DNA of 26,652 nucleotides. It comes from a bacterium. Lineage in GTDB: Bacteria > UBP15 > UBA6099 > DSWB01. Numbering within the stretch: position 1 is the stretch's first letter; every line of letters begins with the position of its first letter. Where the stretch lies: assembly GCA_020061125.1 (NCBI GenBank), contig JAGUYV010000335.1, positions 1-26,652 on the forward strand, read 5' to 3'. The notes beneath the pieces were generated by a model. The model was not told the DNA's origin. It saw only the letters and a program-made list of their open reading frames with translations, and did no database searches. A program made the translations under genes and the position numbers. Shown piece after piece: positions 1 through 9,667 of the stretch.

Positions 1-1
1 C

Positions 2-457
2 TCATCTGCTTGCTCGGGGAACATAGCATTCTCTTATCTCCTGCCGTTTTTCTTCTATTATACCACCTGCGGCAGGTGCGACTTTTTCAGAGATCTCAAC
101 AAATCTATCTACACCTATCAAGTATACTTGTCCGCCTGCGCTTTTTTTAATTGATATATTAATTTGATCGCCATTTGAAAGAAAAATGCGCATATCAGCT
201 TTAGATTTTGTTGTACCACCTAATACTGAAGTAATGTTGGTTTCTCTTAATCCTCCGAAATCCATGTTAGCTATTCCAGCACCATCACGGTGCGCTATGC
301 GTAAAATATTCTCTTTGATATGTTTGTTGGAATTTACCAATTCAAATAGTAATTTTTCATTTTCATGCCCGGATATTTTGGCATGTTGCCAACCACTTGC
401 TCTGTTCCTCTGTTCCTTCATATTCCCTGTTCCCCAATCCGTCTTCAATTTGGACAT
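2..457 (-). CDS. Short PD-(D/E)XK-like nuclease homologue, possibly truncated
   Basis: This is a 151-residue protein from the ATG at 457 to a TGA at 2-4. A second ATG at 421 is also possible and has a GGGA just upstream. Residues 22-34 (GWQHAKISGHENE) and the stretch with D88, then S102-I-K104-K, followed by GGQVYLIGVDRF at 108-119, look to me like the core of a type II restriction endonuclease. The D-x13-S-x-K spacing would fit a PD-(D/E)XK-type core with a changed acidic residue. This is recognition from memory, not a database hit. The protein is shorter than typical restriction enzymes, and its tail after residue 120 looks unlike a fold continuation, so it may be the N-terminal remnant of a longer gene. 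It is AT-rich compared with the gene beside it, which suggests transfer. No methyltransferase is visible in the window. Confidence 0.6.
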   Translation of the reverse strand: MSKLKTDWGTGNMKEQRNRASGWQHAKISGHENEKLLFELVNSNKHIKENILRIAHRDGAGIANMDFGGLRETNITSVLGGTTKSKADMRIFLSNGDQINISIKKSAGGQVYLIGVDRFVEISEKVAPAAGGIIEEKRQEIRECYVPRASR

Positions 458-484
458 GTCCGATTTGCATTGTTTCTTTGATAT

Positions 485-490
485 ATTATA
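485..490 (-). promoter_or_regulatory. Extended -10 promoter element for the nuclease-like gene
   Basis: On the minus strand this reads TGGTATAAT, a perfect extended -10 (TGn plus TATAAT). Transcription would start near 478, about 20 nt before the ATG at 457. No good -35 hexamer sits at the usual distance, as expected for extended -10 promoters. This placement argues against the longer open frame that begins upstream at 655. Confidence 0.55.
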
Positions 491-560
491 CCACAAATCG
501 CATGCCGTTTGGCCTTGAATAAATATTCCATATCGTGGTGCAGACTTGCATGGCGCCGGG

Positions 561-1598
561 CTATTCGGTCCGGGTTGTGGCGCTGACGATGGCTTCGCGG
601 GTCTGGCCGTTTTCGAGAATTCTGGCGGTAACATACATGCGGTAGCGGCCGTCATGCAGACGCACTACGAAGGGGTCGTGCAGGGAGTAGACATCGAGGT
701 CCGTGAAGTCCAGTGGGGCCAGACGCACGCCCGGCTCCTGCGTGAAGGTTTCACCGTCATCTTCGGAGATCCAGGAATAGATGCTGCAGCAGCGGGACAC
801 GCCGGGGCGCGCCGGGCCGCCGCCAACCATGGTGAACAGGCGGATGCGGCCGCCGGGCAGACGGATGTGTTTCTGGTCCACATGGTTCTGCTTCTGCCGC
901 ACCAGATGGCAGTCGCCCAGGACATTGCCGCGGTCGAAGGAGAAAGATTCGCCGTTGTCGCGGGACACGGCGCGGCGCACGCTGTCGTAAGGCCCCCTGT
1001 TGTCTCCGAGGTACAGCAGTACGATGTCGCCCCTTCGGTTGCGGAAGAAATCGGTGATGCCGATGGAGTTGTTGTCCTCTTCGCAGGGGTCGCCGCTGTG
1101 GTTGCCCCTGTAGCGGATGCCGGGGTCGCGCTTGAAATGCCGCCCGTCGCGCGAGGACATGCTGACAATGGCCTCTTCGCGCATGTCCCATTGGAACTGC
1201 TTGTAAGTGCCGTCGGGCATTTTCATGACATGGGGGTTGAGGCGCATGTCGTAGCGCGAGTCTCCCCAGGGCGCGTGGTTTTTGAACGAAAGGCCGTCGC
1301 GGGACCAGGACATCATGCGCTCGTGGCGCGAAACCATGCTCTGGCCGTGCATGGCGGGAATCTGTTCGCCGGTGTGTTTGCTGTAAAACAGGTACACCAG
1401 TCCGTCGTCTCCCACGGACGGGGCCACATTGGAAGCGTTGTCAATGCGCAGTCCGGGGTCGGGGAAAAAAACCAGGTCCGGTTCGAGCGCAGCCCCGCGG
1501 ACGGGAAATGACAGGGCGAAGAATGCGCACGCCAGAGCGCATGCCAGAACCATGGTCGCGGCCGCTCTTTTTCTTTCAATGGGCGTGGTGTGCATCAT
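561..1598 (-). CDS. Secreted sialidase-like Asp-box beta-propeller protein
   Basis: This is a 345-residue protein. The ATG at 1598 is preferred because GGAGG lies 8 nt upstream. Residues 1-36 form a signal peptide: basic ERKR, a hydrophobic VLACALACAFFALSF core, and a likely cut after VRGA. Four Asp-box motifs (S-x-D-x-G-x-x-F type) are visible: SWSRDGLSF near 97, SSRDGRHF near 148, SRDNGESF near 212 and SEDDGETF near 278. Such repeats mark sialidase/BNR propellers. Near the C-terminus, SLHDPFVVRLHDGRYRMYVT resembles the blade motif of glycosidase propellers. The likely role is hydrolysis or binding of glycans outside the cytoplasm. The substrate is unknown, and I did not locate a full catalytic Arg triad, so exo-sialidase activity is not established. 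The gene is divergent from nuo. Confidence 0.75.
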   Translation of the reverse strand: MMHTTPIERKRAAATMVLACALACAFFALSFPVRGAALEPDLVFFPDPGLRIDNASNVAPSVGDDGLVYLFYSKHTGEQIPAMHGQSMVSRHERMMSWSRDGLSFKNHAPWGDSRYDMRLNPHVMKMPDGTYKQFQWDMREEAIVSMSSRDGRHFKRDPGIRYRGNHSGDPCEEDNNSIGITDFFRNRRGDIVLLYLGDNRGPYDSVRRAVSRDNGESFSFDRGNVLGDCHLVRQKQNHVDQKHIRLPGGRIRLFTMVGGGPARPGVSRCCSIYSWISEDDGETFTQEPGVRLAPLDFTDLDVYSLHDPFVVRLHDGRYRMYVTARILENGQTREAIVSATTRTE

Positions 1599-1702
1599 GC
1601 GCGCGGCCTCCGGGATTCGGACGGTCAAAACATTCGGGTTTTGCGGATTGGACGCAAGCGGGGCCGCCGGGGTTAAAGAGGGGCAGGAAATATGCAACAC
1701 AT

Positions 1703-1722
1703 ATACACTTTTCATAGTGTAT
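1703..1722. promoter_or_regulatory. Operator-like perfect inverted repeat upstream of the sialidase-like gene
   Basis: ATACACT and AGTGTAT are perfect 7-bp arms separated by 6 bp. The site lies about 105 bp upstream of the sialidase-like start and about 90 bp upstream of the nuo -35. Its size and symmetry suit a dimeric repressor or activator. No promoter hexamers could be assigned with confidence next to it. Confidence 0.35.
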
Positions 1723-1809
1723 TTGCGCCCATACGCCAGACGGTGCGAAGACAGGGGAAACCTGCAAATTTCTAATGACAAAACAATTTGGGGATCATAT
1801 ACTGAATCC

Positions 1810-1838
1810 TTGACAAAAGGTTTTGCGGCGTGTTAGAT
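1810..1838 (+). promoter_or_regulatory. Sigma70-type promoter of the nuo operon
   Basis: A consensus -35 TTGACA (1810-1815) is followed after exactly 17 bp by TTAGAT (1833-1838, four of six matches to TATAAT). Transcription would start near 1845, giving a leader of about 47 nt before the GTG of nuoA. No other convincing promoter precedes the operon. Confidence 0.7.
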
Positions 1839-1852
1839 TGATGCGTGCTCGA

Positions 1853-1870
1853 TTGTGAGCCTTTTCACAA
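1853..1870 (+). promoter_or_regulatory. CRP/FNR-type operator in the nuo leader
   Basis: TTGTGA, then GCCTTT, then TCACAA form a perfect palindrome containing TGTGA-N6-TCACA, the established half-site arrangement of CRP-type regulators. It lies about 8-25 bp downstream of the predicted start of transcription and just before the ribosome binding site (GAGG at 1879-1882). In that position a bound regulator would be expected to repress. The regulator is not in this window. Confidence 0.5.
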
Positions 1871-1891
1871 CGCCGCGCGAGGTAAAAGCAA

Positions 1892-2260
1892 GTGCCTGCT
1901 GACTACCTTCCGATTCTGATCCACATTCTGGCCCTGGCCGGAGTGGCGGTTCTGATCATTGTTCTCTCGGCCCTGTTCGGCCCCAATAAGCCCTCTCCGG
2001 ACAAACTCGATGTGTACGAGTGCGGCGTGCCGCCTCTGGCGGGGTCGCGCGTGCGCATGTCGGTCAAGTTCTATGTGATCGCCGTGCTTTTCGTGCTGTT
2101 CGATGTGGAAGTGATCTTCATGTACCCGTGGGCGGTGATCTTCAAGCGGTTCCTTACACAAGCGCCGGTGGCCATCGCCCTGGCCATGGGGTTCTTCCTT
2201 TTCATTCTGGTGGTGGGCCTGTTGTTCGAGTGGAAGCGGGGTGCGCTGGAATGGGATTAG
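1892..2260 (+). CDS. nuoA: NADH-quinone oxidoreductase subunit A
   Basis: This 122-residue membrane subunit belongs to complex I. It helps seal the junction between the hydrophilic arm and the membrane arm near the quinone site. The start is GTG at 1892 with GAGG 9 nt upstream. The family signatures YECGVPP (residues 43-49) and [11 protein letters not shown] (70-80) are present. Three hydrophobic helices lie near 7-29, 58-78 and 92-114. Length is normal for the family. It is the first gene of the nuo operon, and its end overlaps nuoB by 10 nt, so the two are probably translationally coupled. Confidence 0.97.
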   Translation: MPADYLPILIHILALAGVAVLIIVLSALFGPNKPSPDKLDVYECGVPPLAGSRVRMSVKFYVIAVLFVLFDVEVIFMYPWAVIFKRFLTQAPVAIALAMGFFLFILVVGLLFEWKRGALEWD

Positions 2261-2745
2261 AGACATCCTTCGGGGATTCCTTCCTGACCACGACGCTTGA
2301 CGCGGCCATCAACTGGTGCCGCAAGTATTCGCTATGGCCCATGCCGTTCGGCGTGGCGTGCTGCGGCATCGAGATGATGTCCACCCTGGCCAGCCGCTAC
2401 GACATGGCGCGGTTCGGCGCGGAAGCCATCCGGTTCTCGCCCCGGCAGGCGGATATGCTGCTGGTGGCCGGCACCATCACTTACAAGATGGCCCCGGTTC
2501 TCAAGAAAATCTACACGCAGATGAGCGAGCCGAAGTGGGTCGTGGCCATGGGCGCGTGCGCGTCCTGCGGCGGCGTGTTCGACACTTATTCGACCCTGCA
2601 GGGCATTGACAAGATTATCCCGGTGGATGTGTACATTCCGGGGTGCCCGCCGCGGCCCGAGGGCGTTCTCCAGGCGCTCACCATTTTGCAGAACAAGATC
2701 ACCAATGACTCCGTGCTCAATGAAAGGTACAAAAACCACCCGTGA
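2251..2745 (+). CDS. nuoB: NADH-quinone oxidoreductase subunit B
   Basis: This 164-residue hydrophilic subunit carries cluster N2, the last iron-sulfur centre before quinone. The ligands are in place: tandem C37-C38, C103 and C132, in the contexts [19 protein letters not shown] and [10 protein letters not shown]. The reading frame is open well upstream, but the ATG at 2251 gives the normal family N-terminus ([10 protein letters not shown]...). It overlaps the end of nuoA by 10 nt and shares a GTGA junction with nuoC. Nothing about it departs from the family. Confidence 0.97.
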   Translation: MGLETSFGDSFLTTTLDAAINWCRKYSLWPMPFGVACCGIEMMSTLASRYDMARFGAEAIRFSPRQADMLLVAGTITYKMAPVLKKIYTQMSEPKWVVAMGACASCGGVFDTYSTLQGIDKIIPVDVYIPGCPPRPEGVLQALTILQNKITNDSVLNERYKNHP

Positions 2746-3287
2746 GCGGCGAGCATAAGACAGAACAGGAACCGCGGGAACCCAAACCGCCGGCCATCGC
2801 AGCCGAGCTGGTGGAGAAATTCGGCGCCGCGGACGAAGGCTTTTTCCGGGGAGACGCCACGGTGCGAGTGCCCGGGGACAAGCTGATCTCTGTGTTCGCG
2901 TATCTGAAGCGCGAGCGCAAACCCGCGTTCGCCATGCTTGTGGATGTCACGGCCATTGATCTTCTGGGCCTGCGCGAGCCGCGCTTTGATGTGGTGTACC
3001 ATTTCCTCAACATCCTGTCCCGCGAGCGCATCTGCATCAAGGTTGCGGTGGCCGAGGGCAAACAGATTCCCAGCGCCACGGCGTTCTGGAACAGCGCGAA
3101 CTGGGCCGAGCGCGAGTGCTACGACATGTACGGCATCGAATTCCGCGGACACCCTTATATGAAAAGACTCCTTATGTGGGAAGGCTTCGACGGTTGGCCC
3201 CTGCGCAAGGATTTCCCGCTCAAGGGCAAGGTGCCGCCCGATGAAAAATACGCCTTAAACGATGTGAGCCGGTTGAGACGGCTCTGA
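2742..3287 (+). CDS. nuoC: NADH-quinone oxidoreductase subunit C
   Basis: This 181-residue protein is the 30-kDa-type subunit of the peripheral arm of complex I. The family signature lies in its C-terminal half: [16 protein letters not shown], then [17 protein letters not shown]. It is separate from NuoD, unlike the fused NuoCD of Escherichia coli. The start is a GTG overlapping the nuoB stop (GTGA), which suggests translational coupling. The first 15 or so residues are charged ([16 protein letters not shown]) and probably disordered. A 49-nt spacer with a GC-rich hairpin separates it from nuoD. Confidence 0.96.
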   Translation: MSGEHKTEQEPREPKPPAIAAELVEKFGAADEGFFRGDATVRVPGDKLISVFAYLKRERKPAFAMLVDVTAIDLLGLREPRFDVVYHFLNILSRERICIKVAVAEGKQIPSATAFWNSANWAERECYDMYGIEFRGHPYMKRLLMWEGFDGWPLRKDFPLKGKVPPDEKYALNDVSRLRRL

Positions 3288-3299
3288 TACACAGGAGCG

Positions 3300-3321
3300 C
3301 CGGGCCGGAACGAGGCCCCGG
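3300..3321 (+). other. Intercistronic hairpin between nuoC and nuoD
   Basis: CCGGGCC pairs with GGCCCCGG across a 7-nt loop, with one bulged C. There is no following T run, so it is not an intrinsic terminator. It could affect mRNA processing or stability between nuoC and nuoD. Smaller stems of the same kind lie before nuoH (GCGCC/GGCGC, 7972-7987) and nuoK (CGCGCC/GGCGCG, 10901-10923). Confidence 0.35.
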
Positions 3322-3336
3322 AAGCAGGACACACAC

Positions 3337-4527
3337 ATGCCGGAAAACGGACTGCGCACAGAGACCATGGTTCTGAACTTCGGGCCGTCGCACCCGGCGA
3401 CCCACGGAATCATCCATCTCAAACTCGAGCTCGACGGCGAGACCGTGGTCGGCTTCGTGGAAGAACCCACCATAGGCTATCTGCACCGCGGCATGGAAAA
3501 ACTGGCGGAGAACATGACCTTCCACCAGTGGATCACCATGACCGACCGTATGAACTATGTGTCCGCGCCTCTGAACAACATCGGCTACACCCTGGCCGTG
3601 GAAAAGCTGCTGGGCGTGGAAGCGCCCAAACGCGCGCAGTACATCCGGGTCATCCTGTCCGAGCTGTCGCGCATTGCGGACCACCTGGTGTGCGTGGGCA
3701 TCAACGCCGTGGACCTGGGCGCGTTCACCCCGTTCCTGTGGGGCTTCCAGCAGCGCGAAATGATCTACGACATCTTCGAGAAATACATCGGCGCGCGCCT
3801 CACCACCACCATCAGCCGCATCGGTGAGATGCGATACGATTTCGACAAAGACATCATTTATATGATCAAGTGCGTTCTGGATGAACTGGAGCCGGTGATC
3901 GCAGAATGGGATCAACTGCTGACCCGCAACCGGATCTGGATTGACAGGACGCGCGATGTGGGCGTGATTTCCAAAGAAGACGCCCTGGACTGGGGCTTCA
4001 CCGGTCCGTGCCTGCGCGCCGCGGGCGTGCCCTGGGACCTGCGCATCGAAGAGCCGTACCTGGTTTACAACGAGCTGGATTTCGACATCCCGGTCGGCAC
4101 CCAGGGCGATGTGTACGACCGCTACCTGGTGCGCGTGGAAGAGATCCGGCAGAGCATGAAAATCGTGCGCCAGGCCCTGGAAAAAATGCCCGAAGGCCCG
4201 ATCCGCATCGAGGACAGCACGGTGGTGCTGCCCAAACACGAAGAGATATACAACAAGATGGAATCCATGATCGCGGACTTCAAGTTCGTGATGCACGGCA
4301 TCCGCGCGCCCGAGGGCGAAGTGTACGGGCGCACCGAGGCCGCCAACGGCGAACTCGGGTTCTACATCGTGCACAAGGGCGGCCGAAGCCCGTACAAGAT
4401 CCATGTGCGCCCGCCGTGCTTCTACCTGTACAGCGCATTCGAGAAACTGATCAAGGGCCGCATGATCGCGGATGTGATTTCGGTCATGGGCAGCCTCAAT
4501 ATCATCGCCGGAGAACTGGACCGCTGA
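3337..4527 (+). CDS. nuoD: NADH-quinone oxidoreductase subunit D
   Basis: This 396-residue subunit is the 49-kDa-type protein, evolutionarily related to the large subunit of NiFe hydrogenases, and forms the quinone pocket with NuoB. Visible signatures include NFGPSHPATHGIIHLKLELDG near the start, the quinone-site HP motif within it, GYLHRGMEKLAE near residues 47-58, and SDISVMG-like RMIADVISVMGSLNIIAGELDR at the end. The ATG at 3337 has AGGA about 8 nt upstream. Length is normal. Its stop codon overlaps the nuoE start by one base (TGATG). Confidence 0.97.
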   Translation: MPENGLRTETMVLNFGPSHPATHGIIHLKLELDGETVVGFVEEPTIGYLHRGMEKLAENMTFHQWITMTDRMNYVSAPLNNIGYTLAVEKLLGVEAPKRAQYIRVILSELSRIADHLVCVGINAVDLGAFTPFLWGFQQREMIYDIFEKYIGARLTTTISRIGEMRYDFDKDIIYMIKCVLDELEPVIAEWDQLLTRNRIWIDRTRDVGVISKEDALDWGFTGPCLRAAGVPWDLRIEEPYLVYNELDFDIPVGTQGDVYDRYLVRVEEIRQSMKIVRQALEKMPEGPIRIEDSTVVLPKHEEIYNKMESMIADFKFVMHGIRAPEGEVYGRTEAANGELGFYIVHKGGRSPYKIHVRPPCFYLYSAFEKLIKGRMIADVISVMGSLNIIAGELDR

Positions 4528-4994
4528 TGGAATTTTCGCCGGAAGCCATGAAGGAAGTCGAGAAGCTGCTGTCGCGCTATCCGATCAAGGAAGCGGCGCT
4601 GCTGCCTCTGCTTCACATCGCCCAGCGCGAGTTCGGCCATGTTTCTCTCGAAGCCGAGGCCTATGTGGCGTCACTGCTGGACCTGCCCGCGCCCCGCGTG
4701 CACGGCGTGTCCACCTTCTACACCATGTACAACAAAAAGCCTGTGGGCAAGTACCATGTGCAGGTGTGCACCAACATCTCCTGCTCGCTCATGGGCGCGG
4801 AACATATTGTGAAATGCCTGGAAAAGAAACTCGGAATCAAGCCGGGGCAGACCACGGCGGACGGCAAATTCACCTTGAGCGAGGTGGAATGCCTGGGATC
4901 CTGCGGCACGGCCCCGGTCATGCAGATAAACGACGATTACTACGAAGATTTGACCGAAGCGAAAATTGATCAAATCCTGGGCGGACTCAAGTAA
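4527..4994 (+). CDS. nuoE: NADH-quinone oxidoreductase subunit E
   Basis: This 155-residue thioredoxin-fold [2Fe-2S] subunit belongs to the NADH dehydrogenase module. The N1a cluster ligands are C81 and C86 (CTNISC) and C122 and C126 (CLGSC). The ATG at 4527 overlaps the nuoD stop by one base. The open frame extends far upstream inside nuoD, but the normal family N-terminus begins at this ATG. With NuoF and NuoG it shows that this complex is the NADH-oxidising form and not the 11-subunit ferredoxin or F420 type. Confidence 0.96.
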   Translation: MEFSPEAMKEVEKLLSRYPIKEAALLPLLHIAQREFGHVSLEAEAYVASLLDLPAPRVHGVSTFYTMYNKKPVGKYHVQVCTNISCSLMGAEHIVKCLEKKLGIKPGQTTADGKFTLSEVECLGSCGTAPVMQINDDYYEDLTEAKIDQILGGLK

Positions 4995-5019
4995 GACGCC
5001 CTTGCGGAGCAGGCAGCAC

Positions 5020-6336
<1,317 letters not shown>

Positions 6337-6387
6337 ATACGAGCGGACCGCCTCGGCCAGAGCGCCGCGGCAAGGAAAGATCGAGCC

Positions 6388-7956
6388 ATGCCGAAAATCA
6401 CAATTGACGGCATTGAATGCGAAGTGGCGGACGGCCTCAATGTCATCGAGGCGGCCAAGACCATCGGCATCCATATCCCCCATTTCTGCTACCACCCGGC
6501 CTTGAGCCTCGTGGGCCAGTGCCGCATGTGCCTCATCGAACTGGACCCCATCCCCAAGCTCCAGACCGCTTGCTCCACTTTTGTCAAAGACGGCATGGTC
6601 ATCCGCACCAACACCGAAAAAGTCATCAAGGCCCGCAAGGCCATCATGGAGTTCCTGCTCATCAACCATCCCCTGGACTGCCCCGAGTGCGACCAGGCCG
6701 GCGAGTGCGACCTCCAGAATAATTCGTTCGAGTTCGGCCAGGGCTTCAGCCGGTTCGAGGAGCAGAAACGCACCTACAGCCGCGACATTCCCGTGGGCGA
6801 AAAACTCGTGCGCATCCAGGACCGCTGCATCCACTGCACGCGCTGCATCCGGTTCTTCCGCGAAATTGTCCAAAACGAAGTTATGACCTACCAGTGGCGC
6901 GGCAACAACACGGCCATGACCCCGCTCGAACAAGACGGCCGCCGCCTGGACACCAATTACTCGGGCAACATGCACGAACTCTGCCCCTGCGGCGCGCTCA
7001 CCCTCAAGGACTTCCGTTTCAAGACACGGCCCTGGAACCTTGCCAATACCGAAAGCGTATGCCCGCTGTGCAGCACGGGCTGCAACATTTTCATTGACCA
7101 CAAGCAGCGCAAGATTTTCCGCATCCGCCCCCGCGTGAACATGGATGTAAACACATGGTGGATCTGCGATTTCGGCCGCATTGATTTCGGATACGCGCAC
7201 AGCGAAACCCGCATCGCCGGGCCGCGCGTCAAGGGCGCGGACGCGGACTGGAAAACCGCGCTGGACACCGCCGCCGGGCTGCTCAAAACCACAGGCGCCA
7301 GCGCCACCGCCATCCTGTGCTCCGCGGACGCCACCAACGAGGAAGCCCTGCTCGTGAAGAAACTCGCGGCGGCCCTGGGCTGCTCCGCGGCCTCCCTGCC
7401 CGCTCCGGGCGTGGATCCGCTGGAAATGGAAGACCACCTGCTGCTGCGCGCGGACAAGGCCGCCAACACGCAGGGCCTCAAGGCTCTGGGCATCGTCCCG
7501 GACCCCGCGCTCGCGGACAAACTCTCCGGCGGCGCCATCAAAACCCTGCTGCTGATTAATCCTTTCAATAAACAGCTCGCCGCGGCGCTCGATGGCGTCC
7601 GTGACGCGGTTGCGAAAATCCCGAACCTCGTAGTTCTGGACCACAACGAAACGGACTTTTCCAAAGCCGCGGCCGTGGTTCTGCCGGGCGCGGTGTGGGC
7701 CGAGAAGAACGGCACCTTCACCAATTACAAGGGCCTGGTGCAGCGCATCAACCAGGCGTTCGCCCCGGCGGGCAAGGCGCGCGGGGACTTCGACATCCTG
7801 CTTGCTCTGGCCCAGGGCGCGGGCGCGGACATTGCCTGTAAAACCCACATTGACGCTTACAACGAAATCAGGGATGATCTGCTCAAGCTCGAAGCGCAGA
7901 TTAAAAAAGATATCGAAGCATTACAGAAAGCCGCCGCCGAGGCGGAAAAGGCATGA
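6388..7956 (+). CDS. nuoG: NADH-quinone oxidoreductase subunit G, short form
   Basis: This 522-residue subunit is the iron-sulfur wire of the NADH module. All cluster ligands can be seen: N1b (C34, C45, C48, C62), N5 (H94, C98, C101, C107), N4 (C147, C150, C153, C199) and the off-pathway N7 (C225, C228, C232, C260). The molybdopterin-oxidoreductase-like part that follows is much reduced, about 220 residues. It ends in an amphipathic tail (LLKLEAQIKKDIEALQKAAA) that could form a coiled coil. Full-length NuoG proteins are often 700-900 residues. A family-typical segment, AEKNGTFTNYKGLVQRINQAF (438-458), shows the shortening is by loss of internal domain parts and not by a simple stop. Confidence 0.95.
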   Translation: MPKITIDGIECEVADGLNVIEAAKTIGIHIPHFCYHPALSLVGQCRMCLIELDPIPKLQTACSTFVKDGMVIRTNTEKVIKARKAIMEFLLINHPLDCPECDQAGECDLQNNSFEFGQGFSRFEEQKRTYSRDIPVGEKLVRIQDRCIHCTRCIRFFREIVQNEVMTYQWRGNNTAMTPLEQDGRRLDTNYSGNMHELCPCGALTLKDFRFKTRPWNLANTESVCPLCSTGCNIFIDHKQRKIFRIRPRVNMDVNTWWICDFGRIDFGYAHSETRIAGPRVKGADADWKTALDTAAGLLKTTGASATAILCSADATNEEALLVKKLAAALGCSAASLPAPGVDPLEMEDHLLLRADKAANTQGLKALGIVPDPALADKLSGGAIKTLLLINPFNKQLAAALDGVRDAVAKIPNLVVLDHNETDFSKAAAVVLPGAVWAEKNGTFTNYKGLVQRINQAFAPAGKARGDFDILLALAQGAGADIACKTHIDAYNEIRDDLLKLEAQIKKDIEALQKAAAEAEKA

Positions 7957-8018
7957 CTGAAAATTAAAGGAGCGCCCGCGGAGGCGCGGCACACGCGGTT
8001 CCGCACAGAGGATAAAGC

Positions 8019-9116
8019 ATGGACAGCGCCGTTCTGGCAACCGTAATTCTTGCACTCATCAAAATCGCGCTCATTCTAGCGGTTCTCTTCACGGGCGTGG
8101 CTTATTATTCCCTGGCCGAGCGCAAGTTCAGCGCGTTCATGCAGGACCGGATCGGCCCCAACAGGTGCGGCCCATTCGCCCTGCTCCAGCCACTGGCCGA
8201 CGGCGTCAAGTTCTTCCTCAAGGAAGATGTGATCCCGCACCATGTGGACAAGGTTCTGTACCTTGCGGCCCCGGCCATGGCCATGATTCCCGCCATGGCG
8301 ACCATCGCCGTGGTCCCGTTCGCGGACCCCATCCCAGCGCCCGCTTCCGGGCTGTTCGCGTCCCTGGGCCAGATCCAGTTCCAGCTCGCGGACATCAATG
8401 TGGGCATGCTGTACATCTTCGCCGTGTCCGGCCTGGCCGTGTACGGCGTGGTGATCGCGGGCTGGGCGAGCAACAACAAATACGCCCTGCTCGGCTCCCT
8501 GCGCGCATCCGCGCAGATGATTTCCTATGAACTCACCCTGGGCTTGAGCGTGCTGGGCGTTTTCATGGTGTATGAAACCCTGCAGCTCGACGCCATCGTG
8601 GCCGCGCAGACCAGCTTCATTTCGTTCCTGCCCGTGGCCATCCCCAAGTGGGGCATCGTGGTGCAGCCGCTCGGGTTCCTGCTGTTTCTGATCGCAACCT
8701 TCGCGGAAACCAGCCGCCTGCCGTTCGACCTGCCCGAGGGCGAGGCCGAAATCGTGGCCGGTTATCATGTGGAATACGGCTCCATGAAATTCATGCTGTT
8801 CATGCTGGCCGAGTACTCGCACATGATCATCGCCAGCGCGGTGATCACCTGCCTGTTCCTGGGCGGCTGGAACCTGCCATGGGTGGACATGAGCAGCCTG
8901 CCTGCGGTTCAGCGCGTGGCCGCGCAACTGGCCGTGTTCACGGCCAAGGCCGGGTTCTTCGCGTTCCTGTTCATCTGGGTGCGCTGGACCCTGCCCCGGT
9001 TCCGCTACGACCAGCTCATGCGCCTGGGGTGGAAAGTGCTGCTGCCCCTGGCCATCGCCAACCTCGTGGCCACGGGCGCATTCTATGTTGTCAAGTACAC
9101 GGTTGGCATCGGCTGA
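8019..9116 (+). CDS. nuoH: NADH-quinone oxidoreductase subunit H
   Basis: This 365-residue membrane subunit links the quinone cavity to the proton-pumping arm. It has about eight hydrophobic helices. Signatures include AERKFSAFMQDRIGPNR near residues 34-50 and the acidic quinone-proximal loop ETSRLPFDLPEGEAEIVAGY near 231-250. The ATG at 8019 has a clear ribosome site (GAGGA with 6 nt spacing). The 62-nt gap after nuoG contains a short hairpin and no terminator, so transcription should continue. Confidence 0.97.
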   Translation: MDSAVLATVILALIKIALILAVLFTGVAYYSLAERKFSAFMQDRIGPNRCGPFALLQPLADGVKFFLKEDVIPHHVDKVLYLAAPAMAMIPAMATIAVVPFADPIPAPASGLFASLGQIQFQLADINVGMLYIFAVSGLAVYGVVIAGWASNNKYALLGSLRASAQMISYELTLGLSVLGVFMVYETLQLDAIVAAQTSFISFLPVAIPKWGIVVQPLGFLLFLIATFAETSRLPFDLPEGEAEIVAGYHVEYGSMKFMLFMLAEYSHMIIASAVITCLFLGGWNLPWVDMSSLPAVQRVAAQLAVFTAKAGFFAFLFIWVRWTLPRFRYDQLMRLGWKVLLPLAIANLVATGAFYVVKYTVGIG

Positions 9117-9151
9117 AACCGGCGAAGTCCGGGACTTCTGAAGGAAGCATT

Positions 9152-9664
9152 ATGGCGATTATCGTAAAAAAACCCGCGCCGCTGACTTTCTGGGAGCGCA
9201 TCTACCTGCCCGCCATTCTCAAGGGCCTGGGCATGACCATGCGCCACATGATTAAGACCCTTGCCGGCGGCGGCGTGACCATCCGCTATCCCGAGCAGCA
9301 CAAGCGCGTACCCAACAACTATCGCGCCCTGCATGTCATGCCCACATGGGAAGACGGCCACATCAAATGCGTGGCGTGCGAAATGTGCTCCACAGTGTGC
9401 CCGGCGAACGCCATCACGGTTCACGCCGAGGAAGACGAAAATCCCGAAATCGAAAAGCGCGCGGCTTTTTATGAAATTGACGAACTGCGGTGCATCTTCT
9501 GCGGGTTCTGCGAGGAAGTCTGCCCGCGCGACGCCATTCATCTGACCAAGAATTACGAGTTTGTGACCGATAACCGCGAAGGGTTCCTGTATGGCATGGA
9601 CCGGCTGACCAAGACAGGGCGGCTGGTGAGCGAACTGGAAGCCAAGGAGAACAAAGACAGGTAA
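9152..9664 (+). CDS. nuoI: NADH-quinone oxidoreductase subunit I
   Basis: This 170-residue ferredoxin-like subunit holds two [4Fe-4S] clusters, N6a and N6b, and passes electrons to NuoB. Ligand sets are C73/C76/C79 with C83 and its partner set C114/C117/C120 with C124 (CVACEMCSTVCP and CIFCGFCEEVCP). An amphipathic N-terminal helix, residues 11-36, probably lies on the membrane. The ATG at 9152 has AAGGA 6-7 nt upstream. The open frame continues upstream through nuoH in another frame and is not coding there. Confidence 0.97.
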   Translation: MAIIVKKPAPLTFWERIYLPAILKGLGMTMRHMIKTLAGGGVTIRYPEQHKRVPNNYRALHVMPTWEDGHIKCVACEMCSTVCPANAITVHAEEDENPEIEKRAAFYEIDELRCIFCGFCEEVCPRDAIHLTKNYEFVTDNREGFLYGMDRLTKTGRLVSELEAKENKDR

Positions 9665-9667
9665 TCC

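Noticed and set aside
546-1511. A 321-residue plus-strand open frame over the sialidase-like gene
   Set aside because: It is a shadow frame. The minus-strand gene has a signal peptide, a ribosome site and four Asp-boxes.
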